This document shows, in pieces, positions 49,558 through 57,473 of a stretch of 64,000 bases of DNA. The DNA lies in contig BMSW01000002.1 in assembly GCA_014649355.1 (NCBI GenBank), forward strand, positions 124,001 through 188,000, given 5' to 3'. The notes under the pieces are model-generated. The model did not search any database. It was not told the origin of the DNA and was given only the letters and a program-made list of their open reading frames with translations. The stretch is from Streptomyces althioticus (GTDB lineage: Bacteria > Actinomycetota > Actinomycetes > Streptomycetales > Streptomycetaceae). How positions within the stretch are numbered: position 1 is the first letter of the stretch; each line of letters starts with the position of its first letter. Position numbers and translations under genes: made by a program.

Positions 49558-50757
49558 GTGTCCGGCGACGACGCCCGACAGTTCGTTGGTGCTCTCCGGC
49601 ACGGTGACGGAGGCGGTCTTCTTCCCCGTGTCCAGGTCGATGGCGTGCAGGGCCTTCTTGCCGGGGTCGGAGACGTACGCGGTGTGGTCGCGGACGAACA
49701 GGGTGGGCCGGGCCTGCTGCCAGTCCAGCGGCTCCTGCCACTCGCCCACGGCGGGGATCTTCTTCTCGATCTTGCCGGTGTTCTGGTCGATGACGTGGAT
49801 GGCGCCGTCGGTGCCGAGAACCAGGGCCTCGCCGTGCGGGCCGCGGGCCAGTGAGCGGAAGGAGTAGCTGGTGCCCAGGTCCACCAGGCGCAGCTTCTTC
49901 TTCTCGGTGTCGATGAGGGAGACGCGGGTGGGCCGCTCCAGCTCGGCCTCGGGGTCGGTCTTGTAGTCGCCCAGGAGGATCGGCGAGGTGTCGCTGCCGG
50001 CCTGGTTGCCGATGCGGCCGTAGTCGTCAGGGGCGTCGATCTTGGTGAACTTGCCCTGCTGGTAGATCAGGATGCCGTCCTCGCAGCCGACGGCGACGGC
50101 CTCGTTCTTGGCTGCCGCCTCGCCGTGGACACCGGGGCAGTTCTCGTTGCGTGCGATCTCCTTGTTGTTCGCGTCCAGCACCAGCGCGCCGGTGCGCTTC
50201 TCCTCGGTGCCCAGGGTGCTGAGGAGTTCGCCACTGGCCAGTTCGATGGCGACACCGTGGTGGGCCTCGGCGGAGGTGTAGGTGCGGCCTTCCGGCTTCT
50301 TGCCGCTGCCCAGGTCGGCAGGGTCGAAGACGTTGACCTCCCCGGTGCCGTCGGTGAAGAGCACGGTCTTGCCCGCGTGCCGTACGACGTGGCCCGGCTT
50401 GGCGCCCTTGTACTCGATGTCGGTGAGGGTCTGGCCGGTGGCGTCCAGGACGCGGAAGCCGCTGTCGGTGGAGACGATGACATGGTCCTCGTCGCCCGCG
50501 GGGTTGACCCGGTTGAAGCCGGGAAGCTCGATGGCCTTGGCGAGCTTCAGGCTCTCCCCGTCCAGAATGTAGAGGCCGCCGTCGAAGGTGGCGACCAGCG
50601 GGTTCTTGACCGCTGCCGCGGGCGTGGCGCTCGCGGTCCCGTCGGCCTTGGCGTCGGCAGAGGAGGAGTCGCCCCCTCCGCAGGCGGTCAGAACCGTGGA
50701 GGCCGCCAGGGCGAGTGCCGCGCCCATGATGACTCTGCTGCGTATCGGCTTGTTCAT
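49558..50757 (-). CDS. aztD: AztD-like zinc metallochaperone lipoprotein
   Basis: 399 residues. A lipobox (STVLTACGGG) and a Ser/Ala-rich spacer precede an eight-blade-like propeller: LVATFDGGLYILDGESLKL, RVLDATGQTLTDIEYKGA, GEVNVFDPADLG, and CPGVHGEAAAKNEAVAVGC. The AEAHHGVAIEL and His/Asp positions fit the zinc site of AztD, which passes zinc to the AztC binding protein outside the membrane. It is the last gene of the aztB-propeller-aztC-aztD strand, 88 bp after aztC. Confidence 0.83.
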
Positions 50758-50845
50758 CTGTGTGTTCCTTTCCGCGCCGCCCGGTGGCGGCGGTGTGGTG
50801 TGACGGTGTCGGCCCGTCTGCCGGCGGGCAGGGAGACGCTGCAGG

Positions 50846-51823
50846 TCAGGCGCCGGTCAGGCCGTGGACCATGGCGGTGGTGTTGGCGCGCATCATCCGC
50901 AGGTAGGTGTCGGCGCCCTCGCCCTTGGCGGTCAGCGACTCCGAGTGGAGTTCGACGACACGGACCTGGCCGCGCATCTCCGTACGCAGTACCTCGGCAA
51001 GCCGTTTGGGCTGGGAGGAGTCGGCGAAGACGGTGCGCACGTCCGCCCGCTCCATCACCTCGGTGAGTGAGCGGAGGTCCGAGGAACTGGGCGAGGCCAG
51101 CGTCGTGCCGCTGGGGATGACCGCGCCGATGACCTGGAAGCCGAATCGGTCGGCGAGGTAACCGAAGACGTGGTGGTTGGTGACCAAGGCCCGCTTGTCC
51201 GCTGGTATGCGGTCGAAGGACTTCTCCATCCAGGCGGTGAGCTCCGTCAGCTCCATGGCGTAGCGGTCGGCGTTGCCGCGTATCGTGTCGGCGTCCACGC
51301 CATGGACGTGCTCGATGACCTGGTCGGCTATCAAGGCGGTGACCTTGCGCACCCGTTCGGGGTCGGTCCAGAAGTGGGGGTCGGGCTCTCCTGTTCCGCC
51401 CTCGGGGCCGCCGTCGTCAGCCGTATGGAAGGTGAGCGGGTCGGCCGCCTCGCCGGCCGCGAGGGTGGCGACGCCGGACTCTCGGGCGGCGTCCACGTGT
51501 CGCAGTACGTTCTCCTCGAGTCCCAGGCCGTTGTAGACGACCAGGTCGGCCTGTTCCAGCTCGGCGGCCTGCACCGCGGAGAGGCCGAAGGAGTGCGGGT
51601 CGGCGTTGGGCTTCATCAGGACGGTGACGTCGGCTTCGTCACCGACGATCTCCCGGGTGACGTCGCCGAGGATGTTGGTGGTGACGACGATGCCGGGCCG
51701 GTCGTCGTCGGTGGTGCAGGCGGTGGCGGTGGCGGCCACGACGAGTGCCAGCAGGCCCAGGAGCAGGCTGCGCAGACGTGCGATGCCCACCCTCGCGCGC
51801 TGCTTCGCCTCGGTCCGGCTCAT
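50846..51823 (-). CDS. aztC: Zinc-binding lipoprotein AztC/ZnuA-like (cluster A-I binding protein)
   Basis: 325 residues. Signal with lipobox (AATATACTTDD), then an A-I metal-binding fold: VVTTNILGDVTREIVGDEAD, His in KPNADPHSFGLS, a short loop GTGEPDPHFWTDP with His, His in LVTNHHVFGYLADRFGF, and Asp in TVFADSS. The ligands are three His and an acid, typical of zinc. The His-rich loop of ZnuA is short, as in AztC, which relies on AztD. The ATG overlaps the upstream propeller stop (ATGA). Confidence 0.88.
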   Translation of the reverse strand: MSRTEAKQRARVGIARLRSLLLGLLALVVAATATACTTDDDRPGIVVTTNILGDVTREIVGDEADVTVLMKPNADPHSFGLSAVQAAELEQADLVVYNGLGLEENVLRHVDAARESGVATLAAGEAADPLTFHTADDGGPEGGTGEPDPHFWTDPERVRKVTALIADQVIEHVHGVDADTIRGNADRYAMELTELTAWMEKSFDRIPADKRALVTNHHVFGYLADRFGFQVIGAVIPSGTTLASPSSSDLRSLTEVMERADVRTVFADSSQPKRLAEVLRTEMRGQVRVVELHSESLTAKGEGADTYLRMMRANTTAMVHGLTGA

Positions 51824-53055
51824 CGTCCGGTCTCCGCCATGAGGACCGGCTTGACGTCCAGGTCGAAGGAGCGCGCAACACGCAGGCCGTCGTTGTAGTC
51901 GATCTCGAGCACCTTCTTTCCGTCGGGGTCGTTGACGTAGGCGCGGCTGCGGTCGACCTCGATGACGGGGGCGCTGCCGTCGGTGCCGGTCCGCTTCCCT
52001 CCTGTCAGGAGCGGCTCGGTCCGCGCGGTCTGCTGTCCGGTGGCGATGTCATAGCCGTGCAGCGAGCCGTCGCTTTCCAGGACAAGCAACGGGGATCCCT
52101 CTCCGGCGGTGTTGACCGCGACAATGGGGCCGGTGTTCACACGCGTCCAAGTCCGTTCGGCGACGTCGAGGACCCAGACGGCGTCGTCTCCGGCCGCGGC
52201 GGTGAGCGTGTCGCTGCCGGGCCGATGACGGAAGACGGTGGCCCGTTCCGTCGCGGGGACATTCGTGCCGTACGGGATCGCCTCGGCGGTGAAGGCACCG
52301 TTGTGTGCGCGGACGAGCAGGGCGCCGTCGGCGCAGCCGAAAATCACGCCGCGCCTGGTCACGGCGTCCCCTCGGGGCTCCTCGCACGTCACGTCCGGTG
52401 AGGCGACGCTCTTTCCCCTGCGGTCGAGGACGACGAGTTCGGTGGTGCCGCTTCCGGTCCTGAAGGCGAGCAGGTGCTCCTCGTACGGGACGACGGCGCC
52501 GGTGTGGGTGCCCGGCAGCGTGGTGGGAGCTGCGATCTTCCCCTGCTCCAGCTCGCTGCGGTCGTAGAGGAGGGTGCGCCCGTCCTCGTCGGTCACCGCG
52601 GTCACGGCGGCGTCGCTGCGCACCTGGGCGCGGCCGCCGGCGGGAAGCTCACCCACGTCTCGTGTCGCCGCGCTGTAGTAGTGGACGTGGTCCCCGTGGT
52701 CCACCATCCAGACACCGCTGTCGAGGACGTGCGTGCCTCCGGGTGTGTGGAGGTAGCCGAACCTGCCGTCGGTCCCCAGCCGGGCGGCGTCCTTCACCTG
52801 TGCCGTGGTGTGCACCTGGCCGGTGATGAGGTCGAGGATCCTGGTGTCGCCGCTGCCGGGGTCGTTGAGGAGGAGCCGGGACTGCTGCTCGGCGGCCTCC
52901 CGGGCTCCCTCGACGTGTCCGTGCGGGACGGCGGACGGGGAACTCGCTGCAGACCGCGGGGTGTTGCTTGCCTGGCCTCCACAACTCGTGGTGAGCAGCG
53001 CGGTGAGCACCAGTGCGGCCGATGCCCATGGGGTGACGTTTCTGCGTACGGTCAT
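51820..53055 (-). CDS. AztD paralogue: second propeller lipoprotein of the azt locus
   Basis: 411 residues. Lipobox TALLTTSCGGQ, then a His-containing spacer (AVPHGHVEGAREAAEQQ) and propeller blades (RILDLITGQVHTTAQVKDAA, HVLDSGVWMVDHGDHVHYYS, VLDRRGKSVASPDVTCEEP, and SLHGYDIATGQQTARTEPLL). The HGDHVHYY segment is a plausible metal site. Sequence similarity to AztD is clear in outline but low. It lies between aztB and aztC. A second zinc chaperone or a partner that hands zinc between AztD and AztC is possible. Confidence 0.72.
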   Translation of the reverse strand: MTVRRNVTPWASAALVLTALLTTSCGGQASNTPRSAASSPSAVPHGHVEGAREAAEQQSRLLLNDPGSGDTRILDLITGQVHTTAQVKDAARLGTDGRFGYLHTPGGTHVLDSGVWMVDHGDHVHYYSAATRDVGELPAGGRAQVRSDAAVTAVTDEDGRTLLYDRSELEQGKIAAPTTLPGTHTGAVVPYEEHLLAFRTGSGTTELVVLDRRGKSVASPDVTCEEPRGDAVTRRGVIFGCADGALLVRAHNGAFTAEAIPYGTNVPATERATVFRHRPGSDTLTAAAGDDAVWVLDVAERTWTRVNTGPIVAVNTAGEGSPLLVLESDGSLHGYDIATGQQTARTEPLLTGGKRTGTDGSAPVIEVDRSRAYVNDPDGKKVLEIDYNDGLRVARSFDLDVKPVLMAETGR

Positions 53056-53076
53056 GGCGATCGCCTCTGACTTCTT

Positions 53077-53937
53077 TCAGTCGACTTCGAGTACGGGGGC
53101 CGGTGCGGGGGTGTGGCGCGCACGGCGGTCACGCAGGCCGGACACCATGTGGGAGAGGAAGAACAGGCTCACCGCGAGCGCCGCGACGGTCGCGCCGGCG
53201 GCGGTGCTCAGATGCCAGGACAGAAGCAGCCCGCCGAAGGTGGCGGTGGCGCCGAGCAGGGCGGCGAGTGTCATGATCCCGCGCACGCTGCGGGCCCAGG
53301 GCAGAGCGGCGGCCGGCGGTGCGATGAGCAGTCCGAGGACGAGCAGCGTTCCCACGATGTGGAACGAGGCCACGATCGCCAGACCGAGAAGGCCGAGCAG
53401 CACGGCGTGGGCCAGGCGCGGCCGCAGACCCAGGGTGTGAGCCTTGCGCTCGTCGAACGCCAGGGCCAGGAAGGCGCGGTGACCGAGGACCGACACCACC
53501 AGCGTCGCGAGCAACGCCACCGCGAGCACGAGGAGGTCCTGCTGCCGGACGGCGAGCACGTCGCCGAAGAGAAAGCCGGTCAGGTCGACCGCGAAGGACT
53601 GCGAGCGCGAGACGATGATCACGCCGAGCGAGAGCATGCCAACGAACAGCAGCCCGATACCGGTGTCCTGGGACAGCCTCGGTGTACGGCCGAGCGCGGT
53701 GACGCCGGCCGTCATGACGACGGCGCTGGCCACGGCCCCCACCATCAGATTCCCGCCGAGCAGCGCGGCCAGCGCGACGCCCGGCAGCAACCCGTGGGAC
53801 ATGGCGTCACCGAGGAAGGCCATTCCCCTCAGCACCACCCAGGTGCCCGCCGACGCGCAGATCGCGGACACGAGTATCCCGCCCCACAGGGCTCGTTGTA
53901 CGAAGGTCGCCTCGAAGGGGACCGTCAGCCATTCCAT
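53077..53937 (-). CDS. aztB: Zinc ABC importer permease AztB/ZnuB-like
   Basis: 286 residues with eight to nine helices: QRALWGGILVSAICASAGTW, VVLRGMAFLGDAMSHGLLPG (family motif), IGLLFVGMLSLGVIIVSRSQ, and VGTLLVLGLLIAPPAAALPW. The ATG at 53937 is 7 nt after a leftward -10 TAGGAT (53945-53950) and has no ribosome-binding site, so the mRNA is probably leaderless. It is divergent from aztA across the Zur box. Confidence 0.88.
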   Translation of the reverse strand: MEWLTVPFEATFVQRALWGGILVSAICASAGTWVVLRGMAFLGDAMSHGLLPGVALAALLGGNLMVGAVASAVVMTAGVTALGRTPRLSQDTGIGLLFVGMLSLGVIIVSRSQSFAVDLTGFLFGDVLAVRQQDLLVLAVALLATLVVSVLGHRAFLALAFDERKAHTLGLRPRLAHAVLLGLLGLAIVASFHIVGTLLVLGLLIAPPAAALPWARSVRGIMTLAALLGATATFGGLLLSWHLSTAAGATVAALAVSLFFLSHMVSGLRDRRARHTPAPAPVLEVD

Positions 53938-53944
53938 GGCGAGG

Positions 53945-53968
53945 ATCCTACAATGAAAATCATGTTCA
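53945..53968. promoter_or_regulatory. Zur box overlapping back-to-back leaderless promoters of aztA and aztB
   Basis: The box TGAAAATCATGTTCA (53954-53968) matches 13 of 15 positions of the Zur consensus. The rightward -10 TACAAT (53949-53954) ends 7 nt before the aztA ATG at 53962, and the leftward -10 TAGGAT (53945-53950) ends 7 nt before the aztB ATG. Bound Zur would cover both start points. Confidence 0.75.
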
Positions 53969-54723
53969 ACAAACCTCGCCCCTCGCCCACCTCGCCCCTG
54001 GAGCGGACTGCTCACCTCCACTTCTCCGGGGTCTGCGCCGGCTACCCGGGCCGCCCCGTGCTTCGTGACATCAACGCGCAGATACCGAAGGCGGCCTCGA
54101 CCGTGCTCGTGGGACCGAACGGCAGCGGCAAGTCGACCCTGCTCGGCGTGCTCGCCGGTGTGATCCGCCCGACATCCGGTGATCTCCACCGCACCGGAGA
54201 CCGGCCACCGGCGTTCGTCCCGCAGCGCGGAGCCGTCGGTGACGCCCTGCCGCTCACCGTCCGGCAGACCGTGGAGATGGGGCGCTGGGGCGACCGCGGC
54301 CCGTGGCGCAGGCTGACCCGCCGGGACCACTCGACCGTGGATGCGGTGCTCGACCGGCTCAAGATCCGGGACCTCGCCTCACGTCAGCTGGGCGAGCTGT
54401 CGGGTGGACAACGTCAACGCGCGCTCATCGCACAGGGATTGGCACAGGAGTCGGACCTTCTTCTCCTCGACGAGCCGACTACGGGGCTGGATCCGGAGGC
54501 GACGGAGCGGATCGGGACCCTGCTGACGGAACTGGTCGCCGACGGGGTGACGGTCGTCCAGGCCACGCACGACCTGCAGGTCGCACGCACGGCGGACGCA
54601 TCCCTCCTGCTTCAGGACGGCCGCATCGCCGGACAGGGGCATCCGGACCAGGTCCTCACCACATCGGCGCTGGCCCGCGTCTGGCAACCAGCCGTTCTCG
54701 CACCTCCCACGACTGCCGGCTGA
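53962..54723 (+). CDS. aztA: Zinc ABC importer ATPase AztA/ZnuC-like
   Basis: 253 residues: Walker A GPNGSGKSTLLGVLAGVI, Q-loop FVPQRGAVGDALPLTV, signature LSGGQRQRALIAQGLAQESD, Walker B LLLLDEPTTGLDPEA, H-loop VVQATHDLQVA. The likely start is the ATG at 53962 (MFNKPRPS), which lies where transcription should begin; the earlier in-frame ATG at 53953 is inside the -10 region and Zur box. It is separated from aztBCD by divergence rather than joined to them. Confidence 0.87.
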   Translation: MFNKPRPSPTSPLERTAHLHFSGVCAGYPGRPVLRDINAQIPKAASTVLVGPNGSGKSTLLGVLAGVIRPTSGDLHRTGDRPPAFVPQRGAVGDALPLTVRQTVEMGRWGDRGPWRRLTRRDHSTVDAVLDRLKIRDLASRQLGELSGGQRQRALIAQGLAQESDLLLLDEPTTGLDPEATERIGTLLTELVADGVTVVQATHDLQVARTADASLLLQDGRIAGQGHPDQVLTTSALARVWQPAVLAPPTTAG

Positions 54724-54988
54724 TGACATACCTCGTGACCGGCCGGCACGGCGCGACGGCGAACCTCCGGCGGCCGTGGTGGCTACGGGCGCCAACCACC
54801 GGCAACGACCGCCGTGCGCCTCTCAGTTCTCGACGTGCCTCTCGGTTCTCGACGGCACGCCGTACGCACCGGGACGGGCCGAACTCGTACCGGCCGGATG
54901 TCCGGCGGGCCGGCGAGGCCCGGTCCGCCGGCACGCACCATCACCACGATGTCGGCCGTCGCGCCAGGATCGTTGACCAGGCCCAGCC

Positions 54989-55470
54989 GGACCGGCCGCC
55001 CTGGGAGTGGCCTGGCTCAGCGTCTACCTCATGGCCCTCATCGGCGCGGCCAACGACGTGATCGCCACCCACTTGCACGTTTCCGTCAACGCCGTCACCT
55101 GGGCCGTACGCATCGGGCTGTTCGTCGCACCGCTGGCGGCCTTCGTGATCGCCAAACGGTGGGCACTCGGGCTGCAGCACCGCGATCGGGAGACGGTCCT
55201 GCACGGTCGCGAGAGCGGCGTCATCAAACGCCTCGGGAACGGCGAGTACGTCGAGGTCCACGAGCCGCTCAGCCAGGCGCGTCTGCACGCCCTCACGGCG
55301 CACGAGCAGCAGGAGCCTTTGAAGGCCCTGGAGAACGACGGTAGGGCGCCCACCTTCACCCAGCGCCTGCGCGTCAAACTCAGCCGTGGCCTCTACGGGC
55401 CGGGCACACAGGTTCCCAAGCCCACAGTGGACGAGTACAAGGAGGTCACCCGTCGGCACGGAGTCCGAGC
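54989..55470 (+). pseudogene. C-terminal fragment of cytochrome bc1 subunit b (QcrB)
   Basis: Only the last part of QcrB is present: PAALGVAWLSVYLMALIGAA, then ANDVIATHLHVSVNAVTWAV, RDRETVLHGRESGVIKRLGN, GEYVEVHEPLSQARLHAL and the typical end TVDEYKEVTRRHG. The heme-binding N-terminal two thirds are missing, and the frame runs on past the natural end over the next, oppositely oriented gene. The upstream 260 bp (54724-54984) holds nothing recognisable. It looks like a truncated duplicate of a housekeeping gene. Confidence 0.75.
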
Positions 55471-55674
55471 CGCGATACGGGCAGGGACGATCGCGGCGGG
55501 TCGGCCTCCGGCACGCACGGTGCGGCACCGGAGCGACGCCGAGGGCCGCACCTGTTGGCCGTCGGCGTCGGTCAGGCCCTCGATGCGCGCCTCGCGCCGT
55601 CCGGTGCGCCCCCAGCGGCGTCAGTCCACGGCCACCGGCACCCGCGGCCGCACCCGCACCCCCGCCCCGCGGGA

Positions 55675-57063
55675 TCAGTCGGTCAGGGCGTTGAACAGCA
55701 TGTTCAGCCCTTCCGCCATGGTGGGGTGGGCGATGATCGAGTCCCTGAGCAGCGTGTACGGGGCGCCCGTGAGCATGGCGGTCTGCACGACGGTCATCAC
55801 CTCCGAGGCGTCCGGGCCGAGCAGGGCCACGCCCAGGATCCGGTCGCTGTCCCGGTCGACGACGGCCTTCCAGACGCCCCGGGTGTCCCGCAGCGTGCGA
55901 GCGCGTGGAACGGTGGCGACAGGCATGCGCGCGACGCGCACGTCGTGGCCCGCTACCCGGGCCTCGATCTCGGTCATGCCGACCCGGGCCAGTTCGGGGG
56001 TGGTGAAGACGTTCCAGGGCACCAGCCGTCCTGTGGTCCGCCGGTCCGCGCCGGCGATGTTCGCCTTCACAATGCGGTAATCGTCGAGCGAGACGTGCGT
56101 GAACTGTGGGCTGCCCGCGACATCTCCCACAGCCCACGTGCGCGGCGCCGATGTCGCCAGCCGGTCGTCGACCTTCACGAAGCCGCGATCGTCCGTGCGT
56201 ACGCCTGCCGCGTCGAGGTCGAGTTCCCTGGTCACCGGTTCCCGGCCGACGGCCACCAGCACGTCCGTGCCGGTCACCTCCGTCCCGTCGCTCAGCCGTA
56301 CGGTCATGCCGGACGGGCCGCGCGACACCTCGGTGAGGATGACGCGCGTGTGCAGTCGTACGCCGGCGTCCGCGAGGAACTCCGCCATCGCCTCGGAGAC
56401 GTCCGGGTCCTCCCGGGGCAGCACCCGCTCGCCGCGGTGCAGCAGCGTGACCCGGCTGCCGAAAGCGGCGAACATGTGGGCGAACTCCAGTCCCACGTAA
56501 CCGCCGCCGATCACGACAAGGTGTTCGGGGATGCGGTCCAGGTGCAGGAGCGTCTCACTGGTGAGGGGGCCGGCCTCGGCGATCCCGGGGATGTCCGGCA
56601 TCGCGGGTGTCGTGCCGGTGTTGATCACCACGTCCTTGCCCCGCAGGACTCGGGTGCCTCCGTCGTTCAGTTCGACCCGCACGGTGCGTTCGCCGGTGAA
56701 GCGGGCGGTTCCCAGGACGAAGTCCATACCGCTGTCGAGGAACTGCCGGTGGTTGAGGTCCACCATGCCTGCCACCACGCCGTCCTTGTGCTCACGCAGG
56801 AGGGTCAGGTCGGCCACCGGTTTGCCGGCGCGGACACCGACCTGTTCCGCCCGGCTCAGACTGTCGAGGAGCCTGGCGCTGGTCACCAGGGTCTTGGTGG
56901 GGATGCATGCCACGTTGATGCACGTACCGCCGATCATGCCGCGCTCCACCATGGCCACCCGCCCGCCGCTGCGGGCCATGTCCATGGCGAGCGTCTTCCC
57001 GCCCTTGCCGCCTCCGACGACGAGGAGGTCCACGTCTTCCACGCCGGTGTCTTCCTGTGCCAT
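55675..57063 (-). CDS. Pyridine nucleotide-disulfide oxidoreductase (mercuric-reductase/LPD-like FAD enzyme)
   Basis: 462 residues. FAD motif LLVVGGGKGGKTLAMDMA near the N-terminus, redox disulfide GGTCINVACIPTK (C-x4-C), NAD(P) motif VVIGGGYVGLEFAHMFAAFG, FAD second contact TWAVGDVAGSP, and the C-terminal His-Glu pair in IIAHPTMAEGLN. There is no N-terminal metal-binding HMA domain and no C-terminal CC, so mercury reduction is not supported; a general disulfide or quinone reductase is more likely. GGAGGATCGAC precedes the ATG at 57063. It stands alone between the zinc region and kdp. Confidence 0.82.
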   Translation of the reverse strand: MAQEDTGVEDVDLLVVGGGKGGKTLAMDMARSGGRVAMVERGMIGGTCINVACIPTKTLVTSARLLDSLSRAEQVGVRAGKPVADLTLLREHKDGVVAGMVDLNHRQFLDSGMDFVLGTARFTGERTVRVELNDGGTRVLRGKDVVINTGTTPAMPDIPGIAEAGPLTSETLLHLDRIPEHLVVIGGGYVGLEFAHMFAAFGSRVTLLHRGERVLPREDPDVSEAMAEFLADAGVRLHTRVILTEVSRGPSGMTVRLSDGTEVTGTDVLVAVGREPVTRELDLDAAGVRTDDRGFVKVDDRLATSAPRTWAVGDVAGSPQFTHVSLDDYRIVKANIAGADRRTTGRLVPWNVFTTPELARVGMTEIEARVAGHDVRVARMPVATVPRARTLRDTRGVWKAVVDRDSDRILGVALLGPDASEVMTVVQTAMLTGAPYTLLRDSIIAHPTMAEGLNMLFNALTD

Positions 57064-57473
57064 GTCGATCCTCCACCACGAACGCCGTACCTCCCCAGCC
57101 TCGGCCGCCCACCCGTCGGCCGCATCCGCTGGACACTCGCCACGTCGAGGCATCGCTCCGGGGAGCGTCCTTCCGCTGACCGGCTCGTCCCGGAGGTTGG
57201 CATCGGCGGTCGGGCCTGATCGGTGGTCAGGCGGGGTCGGCCGTGCTCGACTCCTTCGTGTCCGCCCGGGCGGCTGCCCCGACGTGTTCGGGGGCGCAGG
57301 CCGGGATCATGCGCCCCGGCGTCGCGGTACTGCCGTGTCCGTCGTCATGGCCAGGATCCACGTCACCTCAACCCTGCCGGCTCCGGCTGGACACCTGTCG
57401 TGGCGGGAGACACGTCGAGGTGGGGCGATCGGAGATCATGAGCACGTCAGGCCGGCGCCTCCGAACGGCCCGG
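57064..57473. other. Gene-free stretch of 410 bp
   Basis: This stretch separates the FAD reductase gene from the end of kdpD. No convincing frame, RNA gene or strong terminator was found; the open frames look like shadows. Confidence 0.4.

Noticed and set aside
55675..57063. Mercuric reductase
   Set aside because: The redox disulfide fits, but the C-terminal vicinal cysteines and metal-binding domain of MerA are missing and no mer genes are near.
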